DNA from: Butyrivibrio sp. CAG:318
GTDB lineage: Bacteria > Bacillota > Clostridia > Lachnospirales > Lachnospiraceae
Assembly: GCA_000431815.1 (NCBI GenBank)
Contig: FR889250.1
Span: forward strand, 162,843 to 193,400
Direction of reading: 5' to 3'
Length of the DNA stretch: 30,558 bases
The position numbers and the translations under genes were made by a program. Shown in pieces: positions 6,642 through 15,845 of the stretch. How positions within the stretch are numbered: position 1 is the first letter of the stretch; each line of letters opens with the position of its first letter. The notes below the pieces were generated by a model that ran no database searches, had not been told where the DNA came from, and saw nothing but the letters and a program-made list of their open reading frames with translations.

Positions 6642-7439
6642 TTATATGGTTATTATATCTGAAGGCACGTCGCGGCGTGCCACCTGAATATCAAAATCTT
6701 CTGCCTTAAAAGCATTATCGCCAAGATTAATTTCCATTCTGACCGTCTCATATGCCAGGTCAGGAAAATTGTTCTCATGACTTAAATGTCCGAGCACTAT
6801 ATGTTCTGTCCTGTCGCTTATAAGTTCTCCCAGAAGTCTTCCGCATGCTTCATTGGAAAGATGCCCCCGAAGCCCCAGAATTCTTTGCTTTAACGGATAT
6901 GGATATGGCCCGGTCATAAGCATGTTAATATCATGATTAGCTTCTATCATAACCGTATCCAGATTATTAAAATTACTGATTATGCTTTCATCATAAGTCC
7001 CGAGATCCGTAACGATTCCCGCCTTCTTACTGCCTGATTCAAAGACATATGCAACCGGATCTGCTGCATCATGTGATATATGAACAGCTTTAACGGAAAT
7101 ATCCTTAATATTAAACTGACTTCCGGCCTCTATGCTGTGATATATGCCTTCCGGCATGGCACCGATATTCTTATATCCTGAAATGCCCTTCAATGTCCCG
7201 CCAGTAGCATAAATCGGCGTAATACTATGTCTTTCAAGGACTCCAAGTCCTTTAATATGATCATCATGTTCATGCGTTACAAGAATTGCATCAATGTCAT
7301 CTGCCTTAAGATCAAGCTTAGCAAGGCCTTCAAGTACTTTTTTGCGGCTTATGCCGTCATCTACCAGTATATGTGCATTATCAGTTCCTATGTATATACA
7401 ATTGCCGCTGCTTCCGCTGGCAATGCTCATCATCCGCAT
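6642..7439 (-). CDS. MBL-fold metallo-hydrolase, YycJ/WalJ-like
   Basis: A 265-residue metallo-beta-lactamase-fold protein, probably a phosphodiesterase or nuclease acting on nucleic acid. The metal-binding motif HEHDDH is at residues 56-61, in LVTHEHDDHIKGLGVL. The N-terminus SIASGSSGNCIYI is typical of the YycJ subgroup, and HISHDAADP and the late VLGHLSHENN supply the further histidines. In Bacilli YycJ belongs to the WalKR cluster; here no WalKR genes are present. The start ATG at 7439 overlaps the stop of the upstream GGDEF gene (TAATG), indicating translational coupling. Confidence 0.9.
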   Translation of the reverse strand: MRMMSIASGSSGNCIYIGTDNAHILVDDGISRKKVLEGLAKLDLKADDIDAILVTHEHDDHIKGLGVLERHSITPIYATGGTLKGISGYKNIGAMPEGIYHSIEAGSQFNIKDISVKAVHISHDAADPVAYVFESGSKKAGIVTDLGTYDESIISNFNNLDTVMIEANHDINMLMTGPYPYPLKQRILGLRGHLSNEACGRLLGELISDRTEHIVLGHLSHENNFPDLAYETVRMEINLGDNAFKAEDFDIQVARRDVPSDIITI

Positions 7440-9163
7440 TATTCTTCTCCTTCAAAAGTTCCGTCGACCGTCAGTCTGTCACGACCGTTCTGTTTTGAAT
7501 AATACATTGCTTTATCTGCTCTGTCAATAAGCGTATTTATCTGCTGCGTTGTTTCAGGATATGCACTGACTCCGACACTGACCTTGACGCATACTGCTTC
7601 ATCGCCATTCTTTATATATGTATTCTTGATATCATTACGCAGTGAATCCATTATGGCAACAGTTTCTTCAAGTGTCTTATTTTCAAAAATAACAACCATT
7701 TCCTCGCCGCCGTATCTGAATCCGGTTCCGTTATGCTTCTCTGTGCAGTCCCTTATAAGTCCGGACACATGCTCTATCGCCTGGTCTCCGAACAGATGCC
7801 CGTATGTATCATTTATATTCTTAAAATGGTCAATATCCAACATCGCCAGAGTTACATTATGATCTATATTCTTTTCTTTTACAAAATGATCGTCAAAATA
7901 AAGGTTAAGATATCTTCTATTATACAATCCGGTAAGTGCATCCTTGATTGACATCTCTTCAACCTTATGATACAGTGTCAGATTCTTTGCAACAATATCT
8001 ATCTGACCGAATATATTCTCAAGAAAATCCACTTTATCAATAAACATATTATAATTTGCACTAAACAATACATATATACAGTTATATCTGGGATTCTCAG
8101 CAACTATTGATTTGATTGCAATGGCCGATATTCCTTTTTTCTTGAAGAAAGGAAACTCATCATATGATATATCATTGTCAATAAAATGTCCATCAATTCC
8201 GCTATGTTCATATATAAATGCTGAACTCAGGAAGAAATCACAAAACTGGATATAATCTTCCTCGTCATCAAAAAACTTGTCAATACCGCTGTCGTATTTT
8301 CTGCGGATTTTCTTATCTTTGAATATCAGTCCCGAAAAATCAATATGAAAATCATTTTCAAACATTGCATGAGCTTTTGAAATCAATTGATTCAAATCGA
8401 GAGAAGACATAAGCAGCATTCTTAAGAATTTGTTCTGAAGACTGTTATTAGAATTAACCACATTAATCCTTTTGTAAGCTTCCTCAAGCTCAAATTTCTT
8501 AATTCCGAGCTGTTCATTCGCTTCACGGATTGTATTCTGGCTTTCATTGATCTTATCCGTATTATCTTTGGCACGGTCAAGCATTCTGTCTCTGGATAAA
8601 ATACACTGATCATAGTATTCCTGCATTTTACCGCAATAACGTGTCACCGAAAACATAATCATGAACGATACCGCACCCATAATAACCGTGTTTACGATAT
8701 GTGCTGTATAATTCGATTCACCTGATATAATTATATATAATATCCTGATCACATAAGGAATCTGTCCCAGCAATGCGAACTTAACACGGTTGCCAGGATC
8801 CGACAGATCAGTCATATATACAGTCTCTATCATAAACATGGCATAGAACATGATTACAAAAAGGTCACTCATTCCGCCTATTCCGGTACCGCCGACATCA
8901 CTTATCATCATACCGATGATCGCCATCTCGGCAAACCTCAATATAACAACAAGCACATATTTATGAAAGAATGAAAAATATGCAAAAAACACATCCAGCA
9001 TAAGTACCAGACATATTACCGCACATGATATATATTTCATTCCATCATTATTATTATTTATAATAAGGTTATTCGTCATAAATAACAACATAGCTACCAG
9101 AATCCCTATATGTCTTCTGGAAAAAATAGCCTGTAGTTCCAAAATCTGTTCTTTGTTCTGCAT
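7439..9163 (-). CDS. Membrane-anchored GGDEF protein (probable diguanylate cyclase)
   Basis: Predicted to make cyclic di-GMP from two GTP. Residues about 15-190 hold five or six hydrophobic membrane segments. A predicted coiled coil (NESQNTIREANEQL and neighbours) and an unrecognised cytoplasmic region of about 170 residues follow. The GGDEF domain runs from DALTGLYNRR at about residue 408, with the metal-site block LDIDHFKNINDTYGH and the active-site motif RYGGEEM (GGEEM at about 485-489, not the usual GGDEF/GGEEF). An RxxD inhibitory site is not visible at the expected place. I chose the ATG at 9163 (574 residues) over an in-frame TTG at 9190 because GAGG lies between them; the spacing of 11 is long. 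Confidence 0.85.
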   Translation of the reverse strand: MQNKEQILELQAIFSRRHIGILVAMLLFMTNNLIINNNNDGMKYISCAVICLVLMLDVFFAYFSFFHKYVLVVILRFAEMAIIGMMISDVGGTGIGGMSDLFVIMFYAMFMIETVYMTDLSDPGNRVKFALLGQIPYVIRILYIIISGESNYTAHIVNTVIMGAVSFMIMFSVTRYCGKMQEYYDQCILSRDRMLDRAKDNTDKINESQNTIREANEQLGIKKFELEEAYKRINVVNSNNSLQNKFLRMLLMSSLDLNQLISKAHAMFENDFHIDFSGLIFKDKKIRRKYDSGIDKFFDDEEDYIQFCDFFLSSAFIYEHSGIDGHFIDNDISYDEFPFFKKKGISAIAIKSIVAENPRYNCIYVLFSANYNMFIDKVDFLENIFGQIDIVAKNLTLYHKVEEMSIKDALTGLYNRRYLNLYFDDHFVKEKNIDHNVTLAMLDIDHFKNINDTYGHLFGDQAIEHVSGLIRDCTEKHNGTGFRYGGEEMVVIFENKTLEETVAIMDSLRNDIKNTYIKNGDEAVCVKVSVGVSAYPETTQQINTLIDRADKAMYYSKQNGRDRLTVDGTFEGEE

Positions 9164-9177
9164 TCTTAATGTATCCT

Positions 9178-11217
9178 CTATCCTATCCAATATATCTCTA
9201 TACTGTCATTTGCATGCACCGGATCGGTAAATCCCGATTTGACACCATTGATTGCCGTATACAGCTCCGTCCCGCCCATCTTCGAGAGATCGAACGGATA
9301 GAAATCCAATACATCAACCAAAGTATAATGTGTCTTATTCTTAAGCATCACAGGTGTATTATTTACTGTAATTTGTATTGAGGCACCCTCAGCCGGCTCT
9401 TCTTTCCGGGCAGTTTTCGGCTCTTCTTTAGGAGATCCTTCGTCATGAATTACCGGTTCATCCTCGATTTCGTCATATCTGACATTAAAATTCTCATAGA
9501 CTTTGGTATCAGGTCCGGCATCTTCGTTATTGACCTTGATACATACCCCGTCTAACGGGATATCAAGGAACTCAAAAAGCTGACTTACCGTATAATAATT
9601 CTCCATCACTACCGAATCATTGTCTTTAATGACATATGACGAAGGCTGTAATATTCCATTAACATAGGCAAATTTCGGGCATTTCACAAGTTTGCCGTTA
9701 ATTGAGAATTCTATCTGTGACTTATATTCAGGCAGACTTCCTATTGCAAGCTTTCCAGCTTCACCGACTGTCGATTCTATAATATCTATATAATCATTCT
9801 TCTCAATCTGCATATTCATATTGGCTTCTTTGCCATTCTTAAGTATGCGTGCAGGTTCTCCCGCTTCGCCGCGCACCATCCTTGCCACGCCGTTAAGCGT
9901 ATAATTAACCGCCGTTCCGCGTCTTGGGAAAAGAAGTTCATTAGGATAACCGGACTGCATTATAGCATCGATAACCGTAAGACTGTTATTATCATATAAT
10001 TTAATACGCTCACCGTTAACCGTTACATATATAAAATTATTCTTTTGCGTGTAATAATTAATACATATTCCGACAGGAGTTACGAAAAGAGAATCTTTCT
10101 TGTAATTATCTATTGCGAACTCAATATTGCCAAGTACTTCCTTGCCACGGAGTGCAACTCTTTCCTCAGGAAGTGAAAGTCTATGTGCAAGTCCCGCTGT
10201 AAATCCCGGAATCTTACCACCGCCTCCGACTACAAAAACAGCACTTACAGGTCTGCCCCCGTTAAGTTCGATGATTTTGTCGGCAACATCACCTGTAATC
10301 TTATCCGTAACAGGCTTTGTCACATTAACAACCTCTTCCGGTGTAACTGTTATTCTGGTTCCCATAATATCCTTGAATGCTATTTTCTTTCTCGATGTAC
10401 CGGCAGCCATCTTAATCTTCTCTGCCTGCGCAAAATCCACCAGATAATTTCTGGCAATCATCTCCGAAAGTTCATCTCCGGCACAAGGAATCATTCCGTA
10501 TGCCACAACGCTGCCGTCCCTTGTAATACATATATCCGATGTGCCTGCTCCGACATCAACAAGTGCTATATTAAGTAATCTGTACTGTTCAGGTATCGCA
10601 ACATTCATGGCTGCGATAGGCTCCAATGTAAGATTAGCAACTTCAAGCCCGGCTCCTTCAACAGAAGCATACAGTCCATCCACTACTTCCTCAGGAAGAA
10701 ATGTTGCCAGTAATTCTACTGAAATCCTGTCAGCCTTATGCCCTTCAATATTACTTATTTCGTAATCATTTATGTAATATTTAACAGGTGTATATCCGAC
10801 ACAATAGAAATCCGAGTCTGATTCTTTCTCATTAATCTGTCTGTGTGCAAGTTCTACTCCGGCAAAATCAAGATTATAAATGTCTTCCCCCGTAACGCGG
10901 TGGTCATCATCAAACTCCTTAACTGCCTTAACCGTAACCGTTCTCAGCACACGTCCTGCTGCCGCTATACATACCTTAGTCAGCGGTCTGCCTATTTTCA
11001 GTTCAAGTGAAGATTTCACAATCTGTATCTCTTCGGTGACTTTGGATATATCGTGAACCTGGCCGTCAAGCATCGCCCTGGTATCATGTTCCTTAACTTC
11101 CATAGCAATTACATGAAAACCGGCTTTATCCATATATCCTACTGTACCAACTATGCTTCTTGTACCTATATCAAGTCCGAATACAAATTGTTCCGGGCAT
11201 CTGATTATCTCTGGCAT
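9178..11217 (-). CDS. FtsA-like actin-fold ATPase with C-terminal beta-grasp-like repeats
   Basis: A 679-residue protein, far longer than classical FtsA (about 420). Residues 1-390 are an FtsA/PilM-type actin-fold ATPase: phosphate-1 FGLDIGTRSIVG (13-24), phosphate-2 LVDVGAGTSDICI (219-231) and adenosine motif FVVGGGGKIPGF (328-339). Instead of the short C-terminal amphipathic helix of FtsA there are about 280 more residues. They contain three VNG-containing segments (about 398-480, 502-582 and 613-677), separated before the last by a charged Glu/Pro/Lys linker (583-612). The final segment has a ThiS/MoaD-like layout. The ribosome binding site GGAGG precedes the ATG at 11217. It lies between coaE and a GGDEF gene, away from ftsZ. 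It could be the working FtsA of this lineage or a separate scaffold; the role is not known. Confidence 0.8.
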   Translation of the reverse strand: MPEIIRCPEQFVFGLDIGTRSIVGTVGYMDKAGFHVIAMEVKEHDTRAMLDGQVHDISKVTEEIQIVKSSLELKIGRPLTKVCIAAAGRVLRTVTVKAVKEFDDDHRVTGEDIYNLDFAGVELAHRQINEKESDSDFYCVGYTPVKYYINDYEISNIEGHKADRISVELLATFLPEEVVDGLYASVEGAGLEVANLTLEPIAAMNVAIPEQYRLLNIALVDVGAGTSDICITRDGSVVAYGMIPCAGDELSEMIARNYLVDFAQAEKIKMAAGTSRKKIAFKDIMGTRITVTPEEVVNVTKPVTDKITGDVADKIIELNGGRPVSAVFVVGGGGKIPGFTAGLAHRLSLPEERVALRGKEVLGNIEFAIDNYKKDSLFVTPVGICINYYTQKNNFIYVTVNGERIKLYDNNSLTVIDAIMQSGYPNELLFPRRGTAVNYTLNGVARMVRGEAGEPARILKNGKEANMNMQIEKNDYIDIIESTVGEAGKLAIGSLPEYKSQIEFSINGKLVKCPKFAYVNGILQPSSYVIKDNDSVVMENYYTVSQLFEFLDIPLDGVCIKVNNEDAGPDTKVYENFNVRYDEIEDEPVIHDEGSPKEEPKTARKEEPAEGASIQITVNNTPVMLKNKTHYTLVDVLDFYPFDLSKMGGTELYTAINGVKSGFTDPVHANDSIEIYWIG

Positions 11218-11251
11218 AACAATCCTCCAAACATGTTCAGATTTAATAATA

Positions 11252-11854
11252 TCACACGATATGATATTCTTCCAGCTTATTTTTGACTGTATTGTAAGTA
11301 TTTTCCATTGAAATTCCCGTATCTATTATAAAATCACAGTATTTTCTGAATTCTTCATCCTTCATCTGGCTGTCAAAAATTCCGGTTATGCGGGCATCGG
11401 AATATCCTCTGCTTTTCTTAAGCCTGTCCCGTCTTACATCCTCTGATGCATATACATACCATAATTCATCACATATATTGTCATATCCGTTTTCTATAAG
11501 AAGTGCCGCTTCAATAAAAACAAAGTCATATTTTCCTGAAATTCCGGCTTTTGAAATCTTATCAAGTATATGTTTGTTGACCGCAGGGTGCACTACATCA
11601 GTCCATTGCGTCCTCAGTGATTCATCAGCATAAATCTTCGATGCAATATATGCCCTGTCAAGTTCTTTATTTTCATCATATGCTTTAGTACCAAAAAGCC
11701 TTATTGCCATATCACACAGGCTCTGTCCGTAATTCATAAGTTCTTTGGCCACGTCATCCGCCATAATTATTTCACATCTGCATAATTCTTTTAACATATG
11801 CAGCACGGTTGATTTGCCTGCACCGACTCCGCCGGTAATGCCTATAACTTTCAT
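11252..11854 (-). CDS. coaE: Dephospho-CoA kinase
   Basis: Last enzyme of coenzyme A synthesis: phosphorylates the 3'-hydroxyl of dephospho-CoA with ATP. The 200 residues fit the family. The P-loop GGVGAGKST is at residues 8-16 after the opening MKVIGIT, followed by the conserved IIMADDVAKELM and later VVHPAVN and FIEAALLIENG. The ATG at 11854 overlaps the polA stop (TAATG), so translation is coupled to polA; polA-coaE adjacency is widespread in Firmicutes. The downstream FtsA-like gene starts 34 bp later. Confidence 0.96.
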   Translation of the reverse strand: MKVIGITGGVGAGKSTVLHMLKELCRCEIIMADDVAKELMNYGQSLCDMAIRLFGTKAYDENKELDRAYIASKIYADESLRTQWTDVVHPAVNKHILDKISKAGISGKYDFVFIEAALLIENGYDNICDELWYVYASEDVRRDRLKKSRGYSDARITGIFDSQMKDEEFRKYCDFIIDTGISMENTYNTVKNKLEEYHIV

Positions 11855-14487
11855 TATTTTGCCTCGTACCAGTTATTTCCGCTGTGGATGTCAATTTCAA
11901 GAGGAACTTTAAGCTGTGCCGCACCTTCCATTTCTTCACTCATTATGCGTTTCACTTCATCTTCTTCCCCCGGAGCTGTTTCAATCAGAAGTTCGTCATG
12001 TATCTGCAATATAAGCCTCGACTTAAGATTGCTTTGTATAAGTCTTTTGTATACATTAATCATGGCAATTTTAATAATATCCGCCGCCGTTCCCTGAAGC
12101 GGTGAATTCATTGCTATTCTCTCGCCGAACTGTCTTTGCATAAAATTAGATGACGTAAGTTCGGGAACCGGACGTCTTCTGCCATACAGAGTTATCGAAT
12201 ATCCGTCTTTCTTTGCATTATCAACAAGTCCGTTAAGATAATCCTTGATTGATGGGTAGGTTTTAAAATATTCGTCTATATATTCTTTGGCTTCCTTCCT
12301 CGATATTCCCAGGTCCTTACTAAGGCCAAAAGAACTGATTCCATAGACAATTCCGAAATTAACAGCCTTGGCATTGCTCCTTTGTTTTGGAGTAACTTCA
12401 TTCAACGGTGTTTTAAACACCTTCGAAGCTGTTATTTTGTGTATATCCTTATCTTCACGATATGCATTGATAAGGGTCTCATCACCGGACATATGTGCTA
12501 AAAGCCTTAATTCAATCTGCGAATAATCTGCATCGGTAAATATATATCCTTCCTTTGGAATGAATACTTTACGGATTTGTCTGCCTATATCCATACGAAT
12601 CGGAATATTCTGGAGATTTGGCTCCGTACTGCTTATTCTTCCAGTCGCAGTTATCGTCTGGTTAAAAGTACCGTGGATTCTTCCGTCATCGCGTATATAA
12701 TCCGCAAGGCCATCAGCATAAGTTGATTTTAACTTGGCAAGAGTTCTGTATTCGAGTATATCATTTACTATAGGAAAATCAGGTGCAAGTTTTTCCAGAA
12801 CTTCCGCTGATGTGGAATATCCTGTCTTAGTTTTCTTGCCGCCTTCTATCCCCATTCTGTCGAAAAGAATTTCTCCAAGCTGTTTAGGTGAATTTATATT
12901 AAATTCCGTTCCGGCCTGTTCATATATTCCGGACCTGAGCTCGTCTATTTTGACCGCAAGCACGTCGCCGTATGATTTGAGTGCCTCTCTGTTAACTCTT
13001 ATGCCTTCATGTTCCATACTTCTCAGAACGTATATTATGGGAAGTTCTATATTATGATACACTTCTTTCATTCCCATAGAACAGAGTTTGTTATATATTT
13101 TATCATGTGCCATCAATGCCGTATAAGCATCATAACAGCATATCTGCATTAACTTATCCGGTGCGTTTTCAGATATCTGTGCAATTGTATTTTTACCAAG
13201 AATATCTTCTTCCGATTCAAAGTTTCTGTTCAGATATTCTCTTGCAAGTTCCGCATAAGTATATGCATCCTTAAGAGGATTGATAAGATACTGCATTATT
13301 GCCAGGTCATCAGTGTCATCATTGATATCCCGGTTGATATAATCCACCTGTGACTTTAAATTTATCGTATATAAATGTATCTTTTGCGAAAGTGATTTAA
13401 TACTGTCTGCAAGGTAATCCTGTGTTATAAATCCTTCAACGCCGATATAATAATATTTGTCCTCAAATGCCAGCGCTGCCCCATAGAGGATGCCATCGCA
13501 GACTGCAAGCCTTATGCCTGCGTATTCAGACTTCATACATTCACGGATAATTTCATCCGCTTTGGCGTAATCGTTTATATAACAGAATTTATCTGACAAA
13601 TCATCTTCTTTTATCGGTTCATTATCCTTAAAGCGTTTGAGAATGGATTTCAGTTCAAGTCTGGAAAAAATCTCATATGCAGCAGCGGTAAACAGATTAT
13701 CTATATGCGCATCTTCAACGTCAAAATCAACCGGAGAATTTATGTTAATCGTTGCGAGTTTCTTGCTCATAACAGCCATATCGTAATGTTCAGAGAGATT
13801 ATTGCGCGCTTTTGCCGGAGTTATGTTATCGACATCCGCATATGCGGCTTCTATTGATTTATATTTGGTTATGATAGCAGTCGCCGTTTTCTCACCTATT
13901 CCCGGAACCCCAGGAATATTATCGGAAGAATCACCCATAAGAGCTTTAAGGTCTATAAATTCTTCAGGTGTAACCTGATATTTATCAATGACATCCGAAG
14001 GATAATAATTCTCTATTGATGTTTGTCCCTTTACAGTCTTAGGCATACGGATTTTGATATGTTCATCGGCAAGCTGCAATAGATCGCGGTCTCCGGAAAG
14101 TATTGATACTTCAAAACCATCACGCTGGCATCTTTTAGCCAGTGTTCCGAGAATGTCATCCGCCTCATACCCTTCAAGTGTAATTACAGGTATTGTCATT
14201 GCAGCAAGGACTTCCTTAATAACCGGTACCTGCTCATGAAGTTCCTGCGGCATCGGTTTTCTGGTTCCTTTGTATTCAGCAAACATCTCATGTCTGAATG
14301 TCGGTGCTTTCAGATCAAAAGCTACAGCAATATAATCCGCGTGCTCATCCTCAAGTGATTTGAGCATAATATTAATAAATCCATATACTGCATTTGTATG
14401 GAGTCCCTCAAAATTCGTCAAAGGCGGTACTCCGTAAAATGCCCTGTTTAAAATACTGTGACCATCTATCAGTAAAATCTTATTCAT
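11854..14487 (-). CDS. polA: DNA polymerase I
   Basis: An 877-residue family A polymerase for gap repair and Okazaki-fragment processing. Residues 1 to about 290 are the 5'-3' nuclease (LLIDGHSILNRAFYG, GYEADDILGTLA, GDRDLLQL, GDSSDNIPGVPGIGEKTA). The polymerase domain shows motif A DADYSQIELR from residue 652, motif B RSNAKAVNFGIVYG and motif C QIHDELLIE (HDE at 830-832). The central 3'-5' exonuclease region has lost its catalytic acids: no DxE pair where exonuclease motif I should be, and NLKSQ in place of NLKYD. Proofreading is therefore predicted absent, as in many Gram-positive Pol I enzymes. The start at 14487 has AGGAG 7 bases upstream. Confidence 0.97.
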   Translation of the reverse strand: MNKILLIDGHSILNRAFYGVPPLTNFEGLHTNAVYGFINIMLKSLEDEHADYIAVAFDLKAPTFRHEMFAEYKGTRKPMPQELHEQVPVIKEVLAAMTIPVITLEGYEADDILGTLAKRCQRDGFEVSILSGDRDLLQLADEHIKIRMPKTVKGQTSIENYYPSDVIDKYQVTPEEFIDLKALMGDSSDNIPGVPGIGEKTATAIITKYKSIEAAYADVDNITPAKARNNLSEHYDMAVMSKKLATININSPVDFDVEDAHIDNLFTAAAYEIFSRLELKSILKRFKDNEPIKEDDLSDKFCYINDYAKADEIIRECMKSEYAGIRLAVCDGILYGAALAFEDKYYYIGVEGFITQDYLADSIKSLSQKIHLYTINLKSQVDYINRDINDDTDDLAIMQYLINPLKDAYTYAELAREYLNRNFESEEDILGKNTIAQISENAPDKLMQICCYDAYTALMAHDKIYNKLCSMGMKEVYHNIELPIIYVLRSMEHEGIRVNREALKSYGDVLAVKIDELRSGIYEQAGTEFNINSPKQLGEILFDRMGIEGGKKTKTGYSTSAEVLEKLAPDFPIVNDILEYRTLAKLKSTYADGLADYIRDDGRIHGTFNQTITATGRISSTEPNLQNIPIRMDIGRQIRKVFIPKEGYIFTDADYSQIELRLLAHMSGDETLINAYREDKDIHKITASKVFKTPLNEVTPKQRSNAKAVNFGIVYGISSFGLSKDLGISRKEAKEYIDEYFKTYPSIKDYLNGLVDNAKKDGYSITLYGRRRPVPELTSSNFMQRQFGERIAMNSPLQGTAADIIKIAMINVYKRLIQSNLKSRLILQIHDELLIETAPGEEDEVKRIMSEEMEGAAQLKVPLEIDIHSGNNWYEAK

Positions 14488-14497
14488 GACTTAACTC

Positions 14498-14830
14498 CTA
14501 TACAAAATACTTAAATAATACATAAATCCATGAACCGATTATTGCAGTGTATGCAGTCAGCATTATAAGCACATATACCGAGCGCTGTATTGTGAATTTA
14601 TGCTGTTTTGCTTTCATTCTGGATATATTATTCTCCAATTGTCCGATAAAATCCGTCGCTTCTTCGTCCTCGTCATCTCCAAGTCCGTATCTTAAAATAT
14701 AATGTATCTCAAGTTCTTCACGGCAGTCTTTGCAATTATCAATATGTTCTATTACTTCATCAAGTTTCTCATCCGGAACCGTATTGTTAATTATATCCGG
14801 TATCATTTTCTGGAAATCAGCACATTTCAT
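14498..14830 (-). CDS. Anti-sigma-factor-like zinc-finger membrane protein
   Basis: A 110-residue protein with an N-terminal zf-HC2/ZAS-type motif, HIDNCKDC (H29, C33, C36), and one hydrophobic C-terminal segment (about residues 82-104). A short acidic stretch DDEDEE separates the two. This is the layout of small membrane anti-sigma factors that hold an ECF sigma factor at the membrane, but no sigma gene is adjacent or elsewhere in the window. I chose the ATG at 14830, with AGGA 6 bases upstream and 2 bp after the ruvB stop; an in-frame TTG at 14836 is less likely. It lies 10 bp before polA. It may have a non-sigma partner. Confidence 0.75.
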   Translation of the reverse strand: MKCADFQKMIPDIINNTVPDEKLDEVIEHIDNCKDCREELEIHYILRYGLGDDEDEEATDFIGQLENNISRMKAKQHKFTIQRSVYVLIMLTAYTAIIGSWIYVLFKYFV

Positions 14831-14832
14831 AA

Positions 14833-15837
14833 TCAATCCTGACCCGGAAGCGGCAGGCCGAAATGCCTGTATCCATATTCCGTAACAACTCTTCCTCTTG
14901 GTGTCCTGTTAATAAAACCATTAAATATAAGATATGGTTCATATACATCCTCAAGTGTTCCTGCATCTTCTCCAAGCGATGCCGCAAGTGTCTCAAGTCC
15001 CACCGGTCCACCGTTATATTTCTCGATTATTGTGTTAAGAATGTTTCTGTCATTCTTATCAAGTCCTTCTTTGTCTACCTCAAGTAAGTCCAATGCATAT
15101 TCCGCAACCTCTTTGGTAATGGCACCGTTAAATTTGACCTGTGCAAAATCCCTTACTCTCTTAAGCATTCTGTTGGCAAGTCTTGGCGTTCCTCTTGAAC
15201 GTCTGGCAAGTTCCAGTGCTCCTTCGTGGTCAATATCCGCCCCAAGTACTGATGCTGAACGTGTGATTATATGCTCAAGCTCATTCACATCATAATATTC
15301 CAGTCTGTTTACCACACCGAACCGGTCTCTGAGCGGTGCTGTCAATAATCCTGCCCTGGTCGTAGCACCTATGAGCGTAAAATGCGGCAGATCCAGTCTT
15401 ATCGATCTGGCCGTCTGGCCCTTACCAATCATTATATCAATCGCATAATCTTCCATCGCCGGATACAGCACTTCTTCCACCTGTCTGTTAAGTCTGTGAA
15501 TTTCATCGACAAAAAGCACATCTCCTTCCGAAAGGTTATTGAGAATCGCTGCCATATCTCCCGGTTTCTCGATTGCGGGACCGGATGTAATCTTAATATT
15601 GACACCCATTTCAGATGCAATAATTCCCGCAAGTGTAGTCTTTCCAAGTCCCGGAGGTCCGTAAAACAGGCAGTGATCCAAAGCCTCTCCTCTGGATTTG
15701 GCGGCTTCTATAAACACGCGGAGATTTTGTTTTATTTTCTCCTGTCCGATATATTCATCTAAAGATGCCGGCCTGAGATTATTCTCTATCCCGGCATCCT
15801 CGGCTGTAAATTCAGTATTAATAACTCTTCTTTCCAT
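14833..15837 (-). CDS. ruvB: Holliday junction branch-migration ATPase RuvB
   Basis: AAA+ motor that, with RuvA, migrates Holliday junctions during recombinational repair. The 334 residues match the family. Visible motifs: N-terminal LRPASLDEYIGQEKIKQNL, Walker A YGPPGLGKTTLAG, Walker B VLFVDEIHRLN, sensor 1 TLIGATTRAGLL, arginine-finger region APLRDRFG, and the C-terminal winged helix ending FINRTPRGRVVT. The ATG at 15837 lies 8 bp downstream of ruvA with AGGTTGGC before it, so the two are co-translated. A ruvC gene is not in the window. Confidence 0.98.
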   Translation of the reverse strand: MERRVINTEFTAEDAGIENNLRPASLDEYIGQEKIKQNLRVFIEAAKSRGEALDHCLFYGPPGLGKTTLAGIIASEMGVNIKITSGPAIEKPGDMAAILNNLSEGDVLFVDEIHRLNRQVEEVLYPAMEDYAIDIMIGKGQTARSIRLDLPHFTLIGATTRAGLLTAPLRDRFGVVNRLEYYDVNELEHIITRSASVLGADIDHEGALELARRSRGTPRLANRMLKRVRDFAQVKFNGAITKEVAEYALDLLEVDKEGLDKNDRNILNTIIEKYNGGPVGLETLAASLGEDAGTLEDVYEPYLIFNGFINRTPRGRVVTEYGYRHFGLPLPGQD

Positions 15838-15845
15838 GCCAACCT

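Noticed and set aside
8422..8613. Small minus-strand frame inside the GGDEF gene
   Set aside because: It lies wholly within a real gene in another frame and has no independent signals.
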